From NCBI RefSeq assembly GCF_001039355.2, contig NW_019775497.1, positions 71,610 to 131,609 of the forward strand: a stretch of 60,000 nucleotides of DNA, written 5' to 3'. Position 1 is the stretch's first letter; each line of letters starts with the position of its first letter. The position numbers and the translations under genes are program-made. A model generated the notes under the pieces. The model did no database searches. It had not been told where the DNA came from and saw only the letters and a list, made by a program, of their open reading frames with translations. The stretch comes from Lingula anatina (lineage: Eukaryota; Brachiopoda; Lingulata; Lingulida; Lingulidae). Of this stretch, positions 27,347-40,801 are shown piece after piece.

Positions 27347-30300
27347 AGTAAAAATGATGACCCTTTAATCAAGGGCCTTGAACAAATAGATATTGGAAAA
27401 ACCAGGTGTTTTACATTTATTTAAAAAATTAATTGAAATCCATCATTTTACTAGATTTGATATATATCTGTATAGATGTAACCTCGCTCTTTGTATTTTA
27501 TGTAATCAATTGCAGTCTCCCCTTGGTGCCCTAGACATGGCTCAGACATGGATCAAAAATAAAACAGTCTACTGGCATCATTGTTGATTAGATTTTGATA
27601 AGATTGCATTATACAGGACTGTAGAAGCAACCTGTAGTTTGTTTGAATTTTTGTTTGTTTGATCAATGGGCAATTCACTGAAATTTATATTAACTGGGTG
27701 ATCCAACTGATTATATTTGTCTGTCTGCTATTATGCCAGACAGATATTAAAAAGCAACCAGTGATTAGATAATTTGAACAAAGAATTATCTCCATTTATT
27801 GTTATCCCAGACATGAGCTTTTTCCACTGAATCACAGAATTCCCCTTTTTTACATGACCCCAGAGCAATAAAAACCCTAAAAAATTTATGAAAGGTGTTT
27901 GGTTCCACAATAAATGTTTATAGTTTTTTTTTCTAAAACCTGGGCTTAAATGCCTGTACCCTTTTGAGGTTCTGCATTACATTATATATATATATTTATA
28001 ATTGAGATGCTTACTTTGAAATACGGGCTGTATGGTTTAGTTATTTAATTAACTTGGTATTATTGTACTGTCTCTCTTTCACTTTCATTTTTCTAAAAGA
28101 AAACATAGATAGATATTGTGATAATAAATAAATGGAAATGCGTAAAAAATTGACTTAACTGCAGAAGTTTCAAATATCCCATCATTTCATCATTTCATCA
28201 TTATAATTACCATTTTAATCAAAGACTTCTAAGGGCAGACTTTCTTCTTTGTTTCGTCCTATTTATTGCTCTTTTACTAGACTAATGGAGAAAAAAAAAC
28301 CCAAGTATTATTTGTAGGATATGATCTGGAGTCTCTCAGAGATAATTGATGTTTGACCTCAGAAAACTCTGTCCTCATTTCTGAGTCAAAGTAATCAGTT
28401 GATTAGATCTTGTATTGTCTTAAACCATCTATATCAATAAACTGTGCCAGAAGAATAAAAGGGTTGTTATTGCTCTAGTCTAAGAGTTAGGTCAATTTAA
28501 GTATGAACATCGTAGGCTGCATTCACAACGGCAGACTAACAGATGTGCAGATAAAATATGGCGACCCACTTAAAAGCTTGCCACATAATCCCCTAATAGA
28601 CATTGAATAGATTATGCTACAAACATTCAAGTGGGTCGGCCATATTTGATCCGTGGATCTATTAGTCTGCTGTTGTCAATGCAGCCATAGTCGACTAGGT
28701 GCATGTTTAGGCCCTGGCGGAGATCTCGCAGTTTGACATCAGAGCCAAAATTTCAGGAGCGGACTTAGGCCGTCTTCTGGGTCTTCTGGAAGACGGTCAG
28801 ATTTTCAAGTTTACATTGACGGGTATCTCATTTTTCCTGTCGGAAGACAGTCAAAAATGGAGGATGGAACAATAAAGATAATTTGGAAGCCTGTCAGAAA
28901 ATATGTCTGGATCCGCCCCTGAATTTCATCCATATAATGGCGCGTGTGGAGGCGGGGAGACCATTGGGAATCGGTGGCATCGCTTTTGAATTGTGGTTGG
29001 CCATATTTAGTTGGTGGATCAGTTAGTGCTCGGATCATATATTCTGAATTCCCCCTTAGACTTGCGTTCGCATTGCGCACAGCACAGAAGGCAATCAAAG
29101 TGTCAACTACTTCCTGAAGTTAGGATTTATTATTTATTTAAATATAATTGATCATCGGGCTTTATTCAGTTCCTTTCAGTTTTTTTTTAGATCTCGTTCT
29201 CTCAGCCATAACTCACACTCACAGGAAATTATGATCAAAGTCAGGTATTTCATCTCATCTCCTGACAACTGTGATGTTTTCAGTCTACTGCTCCAGTCAG
29301 AATTAAATAGATAGTTTTGTCTTTGATAGACACTGCTCGATCAGAATTAAGTGCCGTCATGGTTTGTTTTTGTAGTAGTTTTTTATTATGTACTGTACAT
29401 GTAACTTTATCATAAAAAAATATATATATATATATCTGAATACTTTTACACATGCATACAAGCGCATGCAGGCACACACACACACACACACTACTTATTT
29501 TTATTAGCATTAGTATTAGTATTAGTATTGTGCCTTGGTGGCAGTTTGGATTCAGACAGTGCTCTAGTTTGTTGTGATACAGTTATGTTGAAGATGAGAG
29601 CTTGTGGTAGTTGAGACAGGGCTGTTTATCTGTCATTGCACAGTGATGTGATAATATAGAAAACAAGCCGTTTCAAACAACTTCATTCAAACAGACAAGT
29701 CCTTGGCACTAACCTTCCCCCCCCCCTCCCTCTGGTCAGAAAAGGTCTGCTTTGAATCAGAATTTGATCAAAATTCTCTTCTGCTTTTCAAGTTCTGTCA
29801 ACTAAGGGGAAAAAATGTCCACCTTTTTAGGAAAAGACCCCTTATATGATATTGCTGGCAACAGACCTGTGCTGTCATGTTTTTACTTGCTACCTATTCT
29901 CTGACATCTGTTTTTTTTTTTTTTTTTTTTTTTTTTTGCGGAAACTCAGAATGCAACGTTTTTTAAATTCAATTATGATGGTTCCTGAGATTCGTCAAGA
30001 TCTGCAAAGAAGTCTGGGTTAGGTGTCATGATAAATGTTTGAAACAGTAGGCTCACGTCTGTATTTTTAGTTAAGCCTTGTCATATTCTTTGTGGTTGAT
30101 GGAGAAATAAGAATGCTTCAGTGAATTAGTGTGCGTGTGTGTTCTTGCATATTTGTGTTTGTGTAACATGTGTAAGAATGTTAGGCGGGGTATTTAGATT
30201 TTAGTTATTTAATATTCTTTTGTATTTTTCTGCATAGAAATGTCATCCAGGGTCCGACAATAGTAAGGTCTGAGCTCCTTGTTTAAGTGACGCATAAGTG

Positions 30301-33300
30301 GCATGATGAATCCCTTGAGCATTTACTTCAAAATGATAATTGACTAATTCACTACAAAAGAGAAGAAGAAAATTGATATCTGTCATCTCTGAATGAGCAA
30401 TAAATGCAGGCAGCATTCATAATGTTATAACCTTGAGATAGATAAAGGTAATAGTTTGCTTGAAAAAAAAAATGTGATTTGTATTGGTACTGGTACCTTC
30501 AAGCCATTTTCTTTTATGCCAGCTGTTAGGTGAGTCATAACTCATTGACAATTTGCCATAATTTGCCCAGAGAAAGATAAAGTAAACTCGGGTCTATTTT
30601 TTCACAAGTGAGCCTTATATTAAGCTGAAGGCGGTTCTCTTTAAATCATCAAGGGTAACTGTTAATTTGGCTTGTGAGACATGAAAGAGGAGGGTCCGGG
30701 GACTGGACGTGTTTGCAGAGCGAGAGATGATCGCAGATAACTCCCATGTCCTCCACTGCTACTGAAGATAAAATTTAATTGGCTTCAAGGACGAATATCA
30801 GTTGTGGTAATTACTCTCTGATTTTGAGCAGGATTTTTTAGGTGGATATTCTAGAATAGTATTTTGTTTAGTATTGCTAATTATTAGGTAGAGGCAAGCT
30901 TTCCGTTCTGGTGGTCCTTGAGAAGAGACAAAACCAAAGAAAAAGAAAATTGCTAATTATTTAATGACACCCCTGATCGCAGATAACTCCATGTCCTCTA
31001 CTGCTACTGAAGATAAAAATTAATTGGCTTCAAGGACGAGTACCAGTTGTGGTAATTCCTCTCTGATTTTGAGCAGGATTTTTTAGGTGGATATTCTAGA
31101 AAATATATTTTGCTTAGTATTGCTAATTTCTAGGTAAAGGTGTGTTTTCCACTCTGGTGGACCTTTAGAAGGGACAAAGCCAATAGTCCAAGAAGAAGAA
31201 TGTTGCAAATTATTTAAAGACTACATGAAAATTACTGTGTTTGGCTGACAAATGGAAATATATTTTTTAATTTCCTGTTGTACGAGTAACTAAATATTAT
31301 AAATATAGAAAGGCAGCAATGTTTATTATGAGTATGGTGCTTGAAATTTGTGAACAAGTACCTTACTTCTGTAAGTGCCAAGTGTCACTGTAAATGTAGG
31401 ACAGTAGGTCGTGTTCACATTTGGACCAATTTGAAATCATAGGGTCCAAAATTTTGGTATCAAAATGCATACCATAGCTTAATATTTAATTTTACTATTT
31501 TTTTTTTCGATATCCTGAGTATATACCATAGAATTATATTGGTATTGATACTTTGTTTATTGTTTACTTAAGACAGAAGCTAGTCTAGATAAATGTAAAT
31601 GTGAAATTTATACAGATGAAGCTTCCAAGTTAGGCTAGTTTTGAATAGACTTGAGAAACACAGTGATGGTTATGAAATACATGCAAGGGGGTTTGACCAT
31701 CAAAATGTTAACTGTTAATATAAATTCAACATAGGTTCTATGTCAGCATGGTAAAATTTCAGACACCCCTGCTCTTGAAATTGCCTGCTATTGGCTACAC
31801 ATATTCTGTAGCATTAACTGGGAAAAAAGTTATTATATCATTTTTTAATGAATGATAAGGGTAAATTTGACATATATTGGGCATAAAAAAAATGATGTGG
31901 TTTGTGGAGCATTTCTGTGTAACCAACATTTCATCACCTTAATTTCTATGCTGACGATTTGGATATAACCGAGATCTGTAAGTTATAATGTACCCTACTT
32001 TGAAGAGTCAGTCATGTGGTTAGGACCATTTGAAGAAGGAAATGACATTCCTTTTAGATAAAAAATATTTAAATTTGTCTGTTTAGAAATTCCACTATTA
32101 ATTACCATGATGACCTTGTTTCCTATGCATATAAAGACCTTCAGTGATGGCATATGGTTGTCCTTGGGAAGACATATGATAATCACTCGATCTTTGCAAT
32201 GAGCAAGAATTGTTAATTTTACAAATATTGTATTTATTTACTATCACAATGTCTTCAAATTAGAATATCCCTATTGAGTGGTAGTAACAAAATTTAGCAG
32301 CAGTAATTATTGTAATATTCCATACAGTAAAAGCACTACAAAAGTGATAAAGAAAATATGATCTTTGTAATTATAAACTAATATGTATCTGAAAGTTTGA
32401 TAATTTTTGCCCATTGAAAAGATCGTGTCAATACCTATTCTAGCCTAAGTTAATCTGGGTTTGAATGCGGCCATAATAAGGGTGCTGTGGCCTACTTTTC
32501 TTTTTCATTTTCCCTGACACTGTCATGATCTATATTTTACATGGTGTTGTCATAGAGGAAGTAAAGTCATGCATGCAGTTGATAAAATAGTGAGATTTGC
32601 ATTCTTTGTCGGCACACTCTGACAGTGTTAAATAATTTTGAACTAGAGGTAAATCTTTACGTGGAAAAGCAGTGTTGGGGCTTTTCAATTTCTGGTAAGT
32701 TTTTAAATTTTATTTTAAAAAATATTCTGGTTTTATATTTAAGGTGTGTGATGGTTTTATGTACTGTACATGTAGAAAAATATTGAAGAGTTTTAAGTAT
32801 AATATATTTTTTCTCTGGTGGAATTTGTGCATTGTTTTAAGAAAAAGGGGATGCTTTTGAGTCAATAGAAACAAAAAGAAAAAATGGCTTGTTGCTGTAT
32901 CACATACATATATGTTCTTACATGTACCTAGTAACTAAAGTAAATTGTGGACAGTTTTCAAAAGTTAGAATAGCGCCCGTATGGACTCCTTGTGACAAAG
33001 AATTACAACACTTTTGAACAGTTGCTGAAATTATGTTTACATAACATGTGAATTCTGTCTTGCATAGGCCTTCAACTCACCTGAAGCTAGATCATAATTA
33101 ATTTAAGTTTTCTTTATGAAATATATCAAAGTGATTGAGATATTAAGTGCAATATTGGTTATTTATAATGTCTTCTTGTGTAAATGATCAGAACTTACAT
33201 CAGTTGAAACATGATCAGTTTGTGAACTGATTCTTAACTCTTATTACACATTCATATGCCAAAGGTATGGTGCGTGAATAGGGAGCAAATGAATTACAAA

Positions 33301-36300
33301 CTGTTGTGAGATAAGTGACACCAGATAACACTGTGTGGAATTACAGGTTTCAGCAGTCGTAGTGTGTGCCAAAGGGAGCGTTCAGATAAACCCATCCTCT
33401 TAGCTGGATCGATTCAACTCTATTAGAGATTCTCCCTAAGTGAAATCACTTTTGTTGGCTTAAATGACCAAGATCGCATTCACAACGAGTTGAGCCAGGC
33501 TTTACAAATCCTGGGGACTAAAAAAGGCGGTCGTACATGAAAGAAAAACTGCCTAATATTTTAATAGTCTCTCCGCCTATCACACGCCTCCCTACACGTC
33601 GTCCCTGCGTGGGGAACAGTCATTAAATCTCGGCTCCATTGGGACGACACATGGGGAGGCGTGTGAGAGGCGGAGAGTCTATTAAAGGATTAGGTGGTTT
33701 TTCTTTCATGTACGTCCGCCATATTTAGTCCCCAGGATTTGTAAATCCTGGCTCAACTCGTAAATTCGATCTAACACCTCCTTGAGCTGCTAAGACGAAG
33801 GCACACAGATGTAAATTACCCCCCAGCTATGAAGGAGACTTAGCATGCAATTAGGCTGATTACACAACGTAAATGCAATTAAGTGAAAATCCCCTGCAGA
33901 GCTGTTTGGATTGTTCAGGCTGGTACGATGTTTGAATCTGAAAAGGGTCTAAATCTTCTACAGGTGTTATAGTGCGTTACTGCAACAGAGATAGTCCAAT
34001 TCACTAATAGATTATTATATAGAAATGAAACTCTTTTGAATTTAGACATAAATCGGAGTATTTAGCTGCAACAATTCTCTGGACCCATCTAGGCATGTGC
34101 ACCTTTATCTGCATTTTTAAAAAGTTGAAATAAAAATTTTGTTCTATGAAAAAAGGATTTTGAAAGCTTGGTTAAAATAACTATTTTGTCATAGACACTT
34201 GATTATAAAATATAAATCATTCACATGGGGCACATGAAGATGGAAAGTCACTCCTGGACAAACTGGACTGGATGTGAATGTATAGGTAGGAATAGACGGA
34301 CAGATACTAGTAACGTGATGCCCATTGGTTCTGGGAATGCATTCCCAGAGATCTAGATCGACTTTACTTCCTGGGTGTTCATGCTAAATTGCTGTCAGCC
34401 GACCGAGTATGGAAGTTAATTACCCCCTTACAGCTTATAGTAGGCGGGACAGACATTTAAGCTGGCTAAGCTGACAGTAATCTAGTGAGACTCCCCACGG
34501 GGATAGATAGATCTAAAATCTGTGGGGTCTGAGATTCAGAAATCCCCATGAAGAGCCATTTTTCTGTCAAACAACATAGACTAACTAGTCTGTGGATCAA
34601 ATATGAGGTGAGTCTGACAGTATGAATTCTCGCCTCCCAAGCACCTTCCAAGCAGGGGCAGAGTGATTAAACCTCGATCTGCACGCTTTCAAGTGGGTTG
34701 CACCAAAAAGTGATTTTTTTAAGAGGAACCTTCTAGTTTTTGTTTATTTGTTTATGCCATTTGGTTATTTACTTTCAGATGGAGACAGAATGGAGAGGGC
34801 AGCTTCTTAGGACTGCATCAGAGAGGTTGGCAGGGAAGGCAGTGCAAAGAAAGGTAAATAGATTTAATTTCCTGCTTAGTTTTTGTTGGTTGCTATAGAC
34901 AATCATTTTCCATAGAATTCATTGTTTTGGTGACTGTGACTGCATCCTTGAATATTTCACCATGGTATTTTATTAATAACATGGCTTTTGTCTGCTCATT
35001 AAGACATGGAATAGTTGTTTTTCTTTTCCTTGACTAATCGATATTTCTGCTGTATTTGTATCGTTGTATTAAGGTCTAAGTTGCTATCATAGGCTTACTT
35101 GGATGTGTTTGTACTTTGATTAATTATGATTGGATTGGTCTTTAGAATTCCACCTATTGAACAACTAAAATCTTAGCCAGAATAGGCCAGGTCGTACTCA
35201 TCAATTTTAAAATACAAATTCTTGAATTTTTCCCAAAATGTGGGCCATTATATATTTTCTCTTTTTATATGCCCCAACTTGGAAAAAAGCACATATGCAA
35301 TATGTACATGCATAGGTTTATCTCTTTCACATTTTGATTCAGAATGGACCCTTTTTGACCAAAATGATGACTTTTTCTAACACCCCCACCCAAACTGAAC
35401 TACCCCATCCCCCTATACCCTGTCTACGAGCCTTGTCGATACTTGATTGCTTATGGCAGTTGCAGCAGAGATCTCAAATGTCTTCTTCATACATCCTCAT
35501 CAGACGTCAGCAATACGATGTAGATACATTTTGAATAATTTACCACCATTGTTTTCCAGGTATTACTGAATATTTATAACCAAGACAGCAGCTACAAGAC
35601 AGTCCCTATCAATGAGTACAGTAACGTCTGGGACCTCTGCTACTTACTGGTGATGAAGAATCATGCAATGGAGGACAAAAACTGGATGTTGGTGGAGCAC
35701 CTTACCAAACTAAATCTGGGTAAGAGAGTAAATGTCCTGATTCTTAGGGCACATTCCCATAGATTTTAGATCGATCTATCCCCGTGGGGAGTCTCACTAG
35801 ATTAATGTCAGATAATCCGGCTTAAATGTCCGTCCCGCCTACTACAAACTGTTAGGGGTAATTAACTTTTGTGCCCGCTCGGCTGACAGGTATTTAGCGT
35901 GAACCCCCAGGGAGTTAGGTCGATCTAGTTGGATCGATCTAATCTCTTGTAATGGCAGGGTCAATCTATCTCAGCAGGGATTCTTGCTAAGGCGCGGTCA
36001 AAGTAATCAGCTTAATTCTCTGGTATGCCTTCTTGGTAAAGTCAGAAAAACCTTGTGGTCCTTGATGTTGTTCATGTTGCTTTGTGAGTGGGTGTGTCAG
36101 ACAATAAAACTGATTACATTACTGAGTTTTCCCAGTCTTTTTTAATGTAAAATTTAAAATTTTAAAGAAAATTTTTCAAATTTGAGGATTTTTTATACTT
36201 TTAGAAAGAGGACTGGAGGACCATGAGCTCATATTGCCATTGTATGACCAGTGGAAGAATAACGAGAACAACAAATTTTACTTCAGGAAAGATTTCAGAA

Positions 36301-38387
36301 AATATGACCTATTTCAAAACCCTGCTGTAAGTACTCATAGAAGCCATTCAGAACAGAATTTTACAGATATTAAAAGTTTTTAAGTCATAAATACTTAGAA
36401 TTAAAATATCCCATTGAGTGGTAGCAAAAAAATTGAGAAGCAATCTGCCTTATTTGTTCTGTACCAAAAAATAGTACATAGAATATAAATTTTAATGATT
36501 TTAAAGTTCTGTTTCTGAGAGATTGATAATTTTTCTGCATTATAAATATCGGGTCATTACCTTAACGTGTTTATACAGTAAAATAGAAAAATGTCCGATG
36601 GTGAGTGATTGAATTTGCTGTTTTTTTCCTTCCAGCAATATTACCCTGACCACTTGGTGGACACAGAAGAGGACTTAGTGGGGATAAGTAAAAAAGCCGA
36701 AATACAGAAAAAAATGCTGCTACAGGTAATTATATGACATGTACAGTGAAACTACACATATGCATGAACCTAGGTACTAATATGCACAAACATGCACATG
36801 CAGAACAAAAGGTTTTATTTCTCCTTGAAAATATGTAACATATAAACACAAGTGTATGAAAAAACAGTTCAGAGATTTGTAACAGAAAAACAGAAGAAAA
36901 AGAAAAGATGTAGCGAAGCTACAAATGCAGACTTACAGCAATATGAGGATAAAAAGTCAGACCTGGTCTAATCAATCACTCCTACAAATTTCTTTAAAAT
37001 CTAAATATTTTGTTAATATTTGATTTGATACCTGAATGTGGTATCTTAAGAAAATGTTTCACTCAATTGCAAAACTGTAATAGCCCATTAATGCTTCTTC
37101 AGGTAATAATTTTCCGCTTATTGTACATCCTAAGATATAATTCATCCTAAGAATTTAAATTTTAATTAATTATGTAATATTTTAATTCAGAATTTATTCA
37201 GTGAGTCGGATAGAGTTCCAGATATGCAAGGGTTTCTCCATGTCAAAGACGCGGGTAAGAAGTCTTGGAAGAAGATGTTTTTCCTTCTCCGAGGTTCGGG
37301 ACTGTATTATTCCACAAAAGGAACATCAAAGGTAGATACCTGAATCTTTTTTGTGACGAATTTAAAGTAGTGTCACAGAAGATATAGAGATTAATGCTAG
37401 TGACAAGCATGATTATGATTATAATCATTTTAATTTGTTACTTTGCCATAAAATCAGCCTAAATTTCTAGTTACTAAGTTTAAATAAAGATGTTTAAGAT
37501 AGCTGCTGTAAATGGCTTATTAGTAATTTTTCATCTAAAGATGTCAAAATCAATTTGTTATCAGATAAACTCACATTAATTTTTATAAAGAAAACATATT
37601 TTAAAATCTAAAGAATTTTAAATTAATAAAATAATTGTATTTTTTTCAGGATCCCCGACACCTTGTAACTTTCTCCCAGCTCACAGATTGCAATGTTTAC
37701 TTGTGTTTAAGTGCCAAAAAAACTTTTCATGCACCGACAGATTTTGCCTTTTGTTTAAAGGTAAGTGTTGAGGTGAAGACAAAAGTTTGATTGTGGGGGT
37801 TAATTTTTATTATTTGTGGTATCATACAGCTTTTTGAAAAATATTCTTCCATTGCCTTTTGTAATGATGATTAAAAAGTTATATTGTTTACATCTAAGTT
37901 TTGAGTTCAATAGGAAATCACGACACAAAATTTCATCTATATGTACCATCCAGTTTTAAATTTAGTAAGAATGATGTGTTACAGTTGATTTCAAAAAAGC
38001 TTACACTTGTCATTGACTAAAATTTCAGCCTTCAGAAGATGTAGAAGATCCCAAAGATTTGAAGTGTTTGTGTGCTGAGGACGAAAAAAGTCGAATAAGA
38101 TGGGTTGCAGGGTTACGCTTTGTTAAGGTGTGGACTGACTTCTGTGTGATTTAATTTTTTTATAATGCACCAAATTAAGTGACATTTATTGTGACGTAAA
38201 TTGATAGAGAGAGCTAAGCTACATTACTTTATTTGACAATTTCAGGATTGTCTTGTCAAATTTACACACGAGAAGACATAAAAATGCATTTGGTTCATTG
38301 ATACCTTTGGAATCAATAGTTCAAATGTGCATTACCTTATCACTGGATTTATTTTATAAAGCTTTATTTCTTTGTTTATTTTGTATC

Positions 38388-38424
<37 letters not shown>

Positions 38425-39464
38425 TTTATTTATTTTTTTTTTTTTGTTTGTTAATTTTGTATCCATTTTATGCAGTTTGGGTCCAAATTACGTGAAAACT
38501 ATAAAACAGCCATGAGACGAGAAGAAAAAGCTAAACTAGCAGAGAACGGCCATGGGCTCCCCGGGCAGAAAGTAAGTAGTGATTATACATTCGAGCAAAA
38601 ATGTTCAACCACATGAAATTGTTTTTTTAGAAATTAAAAGCCTATGTAATATAGTGGGAAAAACCTACAATGTATATAATTTTAAAAAATAAGGAATTTT
38701 GGGTGCATTATCAATATTTGGTTAAAATTTTTACCTTAGCTCATACATATGTGGCTATATTTAAATTATTTACATTATTATTAAATTTAATTTATAAACA
38801 TTTTTTTGGTCGTGTGAAGAAGTGATGGATGACATCTTACTAATGACATTGTCCGGGCATTTACTGATGTCAGTGACATATTGCTGAAAATTAACTTGTG
38901 CTTTTATTCACACCAAATTGATTTTTTCACTGTGATGATTTTAATGAATTGCAATGATTCTGATGTTGATCATCATTTGCCCTGCATATTGACAGAGAGT
39001 AGAAAATTATTAGAAATGCACTCAAGCACTCAACCTTGAGACAAAGCCAAATGCCATCTGACCACCTGTTTAGTCAAAATATTGACTTCAAAGACTAACT
39101 TATCCTTTTTGCTGCTTCAAACAAAGAAATAAATCAATCTGTATTGATTATATTCCTATCAATATGATTTAAATCAATTAGAAATTGCTTTTAGACTTCA
39201 TTGAGGTGTTTTATTTTGATGTATGAATAAAACACCTCAGAATGTAATTATTCCCTTAATAATTGAACCCTGTACCAAACCATGCTTTTCCTCCCTTTGT
39301 AGAATGATGTGAAGTCGCGGGTGGCCATGGACTTCACTGGACATAAAGGTCGCGTGATAGATGACCCCAATGAGGCCATAGGAGTGGCCATAGAAGAGGG
39401 ACAGCATTGGAGGGTGAGCTTGTGTGTGTGTGTATGTGTGTGTGTGCATGTGTGACTGTATGTG

Positions 39465-39500
<36 letters not shown>

Positions 39501-39682
39501 ATGTGTGACTGTATGTGTTGTGTGTGTGTGTGTGTGTGTGCATGTGTGACTGTGTGTGTTGTGTGTGTGCATGTGTGTGTGTGTGTGTGTGCACGTGTGC
39601 ATGTTTGTTTTGTTTGCCTTTGTTTCTATACATGCATTTGTGTGTATGAGTGAGTGAATGATTGTGTTAATTTGTGTGCATG

Positions 39683-39728
<46 letters not shown>

Positions 39729-39734
39729 ACAGTT

Positions 39735-39771
<37 letters not shown>

Positions 39772-40746
39772 ATGATGCGTGAGAGAAAATACAGGTACAT
39801 ATAGCCATCTGTAGATGAAGGACTGTGCTGTGGTATCAAGACATTTTTGATATTGAGCATGACTCACTTCCACTTACAAAAATTATGCCTTTATTAATTA
39901 CCTTGACCACCCTTTCCAAAGATTTATATTGAAGAACACTTGTGACCAGTTCAAATAATATCATCTTATCAGAGGAAGTTTGCTGTCAGATTAGAGCAAT
40001 TTCTCCCAATTTGGATTTTTTTCATTATTTTATTACAGTTGCACACCTTGAGCAATAAAGCCATTTTAAGTTTCAGAATTCTTTGCTTAAATTATTTTTA
40101 AATATGACATGATATTAAAAAAATTAAATAGTAATGAAAAAATTACATATTAAGTAGTATCTTTTTTCCTTTTAGCGGAAAATTGCTCGCCCAAGCAGCT
40201 CACCTCGTATGCCCTGTACCCCAGTCACAGCATCGAGTCCAACAGCGTTCCATCACCACGCCTTTGTACGAACCGGTTCCAGTCCCCCCTCAGATACAAT
40301 GCATAGTAGGTATCCTGTGATGTGCAGACAAAATTACCACTTTTATCTTGTCACATTGATGTCACCCTGTGGTTTATGCCTCATAAACAACAATTGTTGC
40401 TTGCTAACACGAGTCTTAACATTGGGGGCACAAACAACTTGTGCCATGAATTAAGTACCCCAAAGTAAAATCAATTTGGGTTTGTGGCTCTTATTGCTGT
40501 GTGGCTACTAAATTAAATTTAACATTGAGGTTCTTGGTTCGTGGCTCAAGTCATTAATTTGGAGATTTGTGCTCACAAATATAAGGCTCGAGTTTGCAAA
40601 TGCCTAATCTATTTCTAACTCTTCTCAAGCTGTTAGAGGTGTATCATCATGCCTTTGCCATTTCCAAGATAATAGAGGGTACTTTTTAATAACATTTAAA
40701 AATCAGGCTGTTGCTGGACACTACAGAGGTATTTCAGACCAGACTA

Positions 40747-40801
<55 letters not shown>

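Noticed and set aside
39237-39860. 207-codon minus-strand open frame
   Set aside because: It is a translation of the GT/GA microsatellite (His/Thr and Ser/Leu runs) and lies antisense to a real exon.
40306-40454. Continuation of exon 13 through the intron (81-codon open frame)
   Set aside because: The frame carries on past a good donor into non-conserved sequence; the next SH2 exon only fits the 40305 donor.
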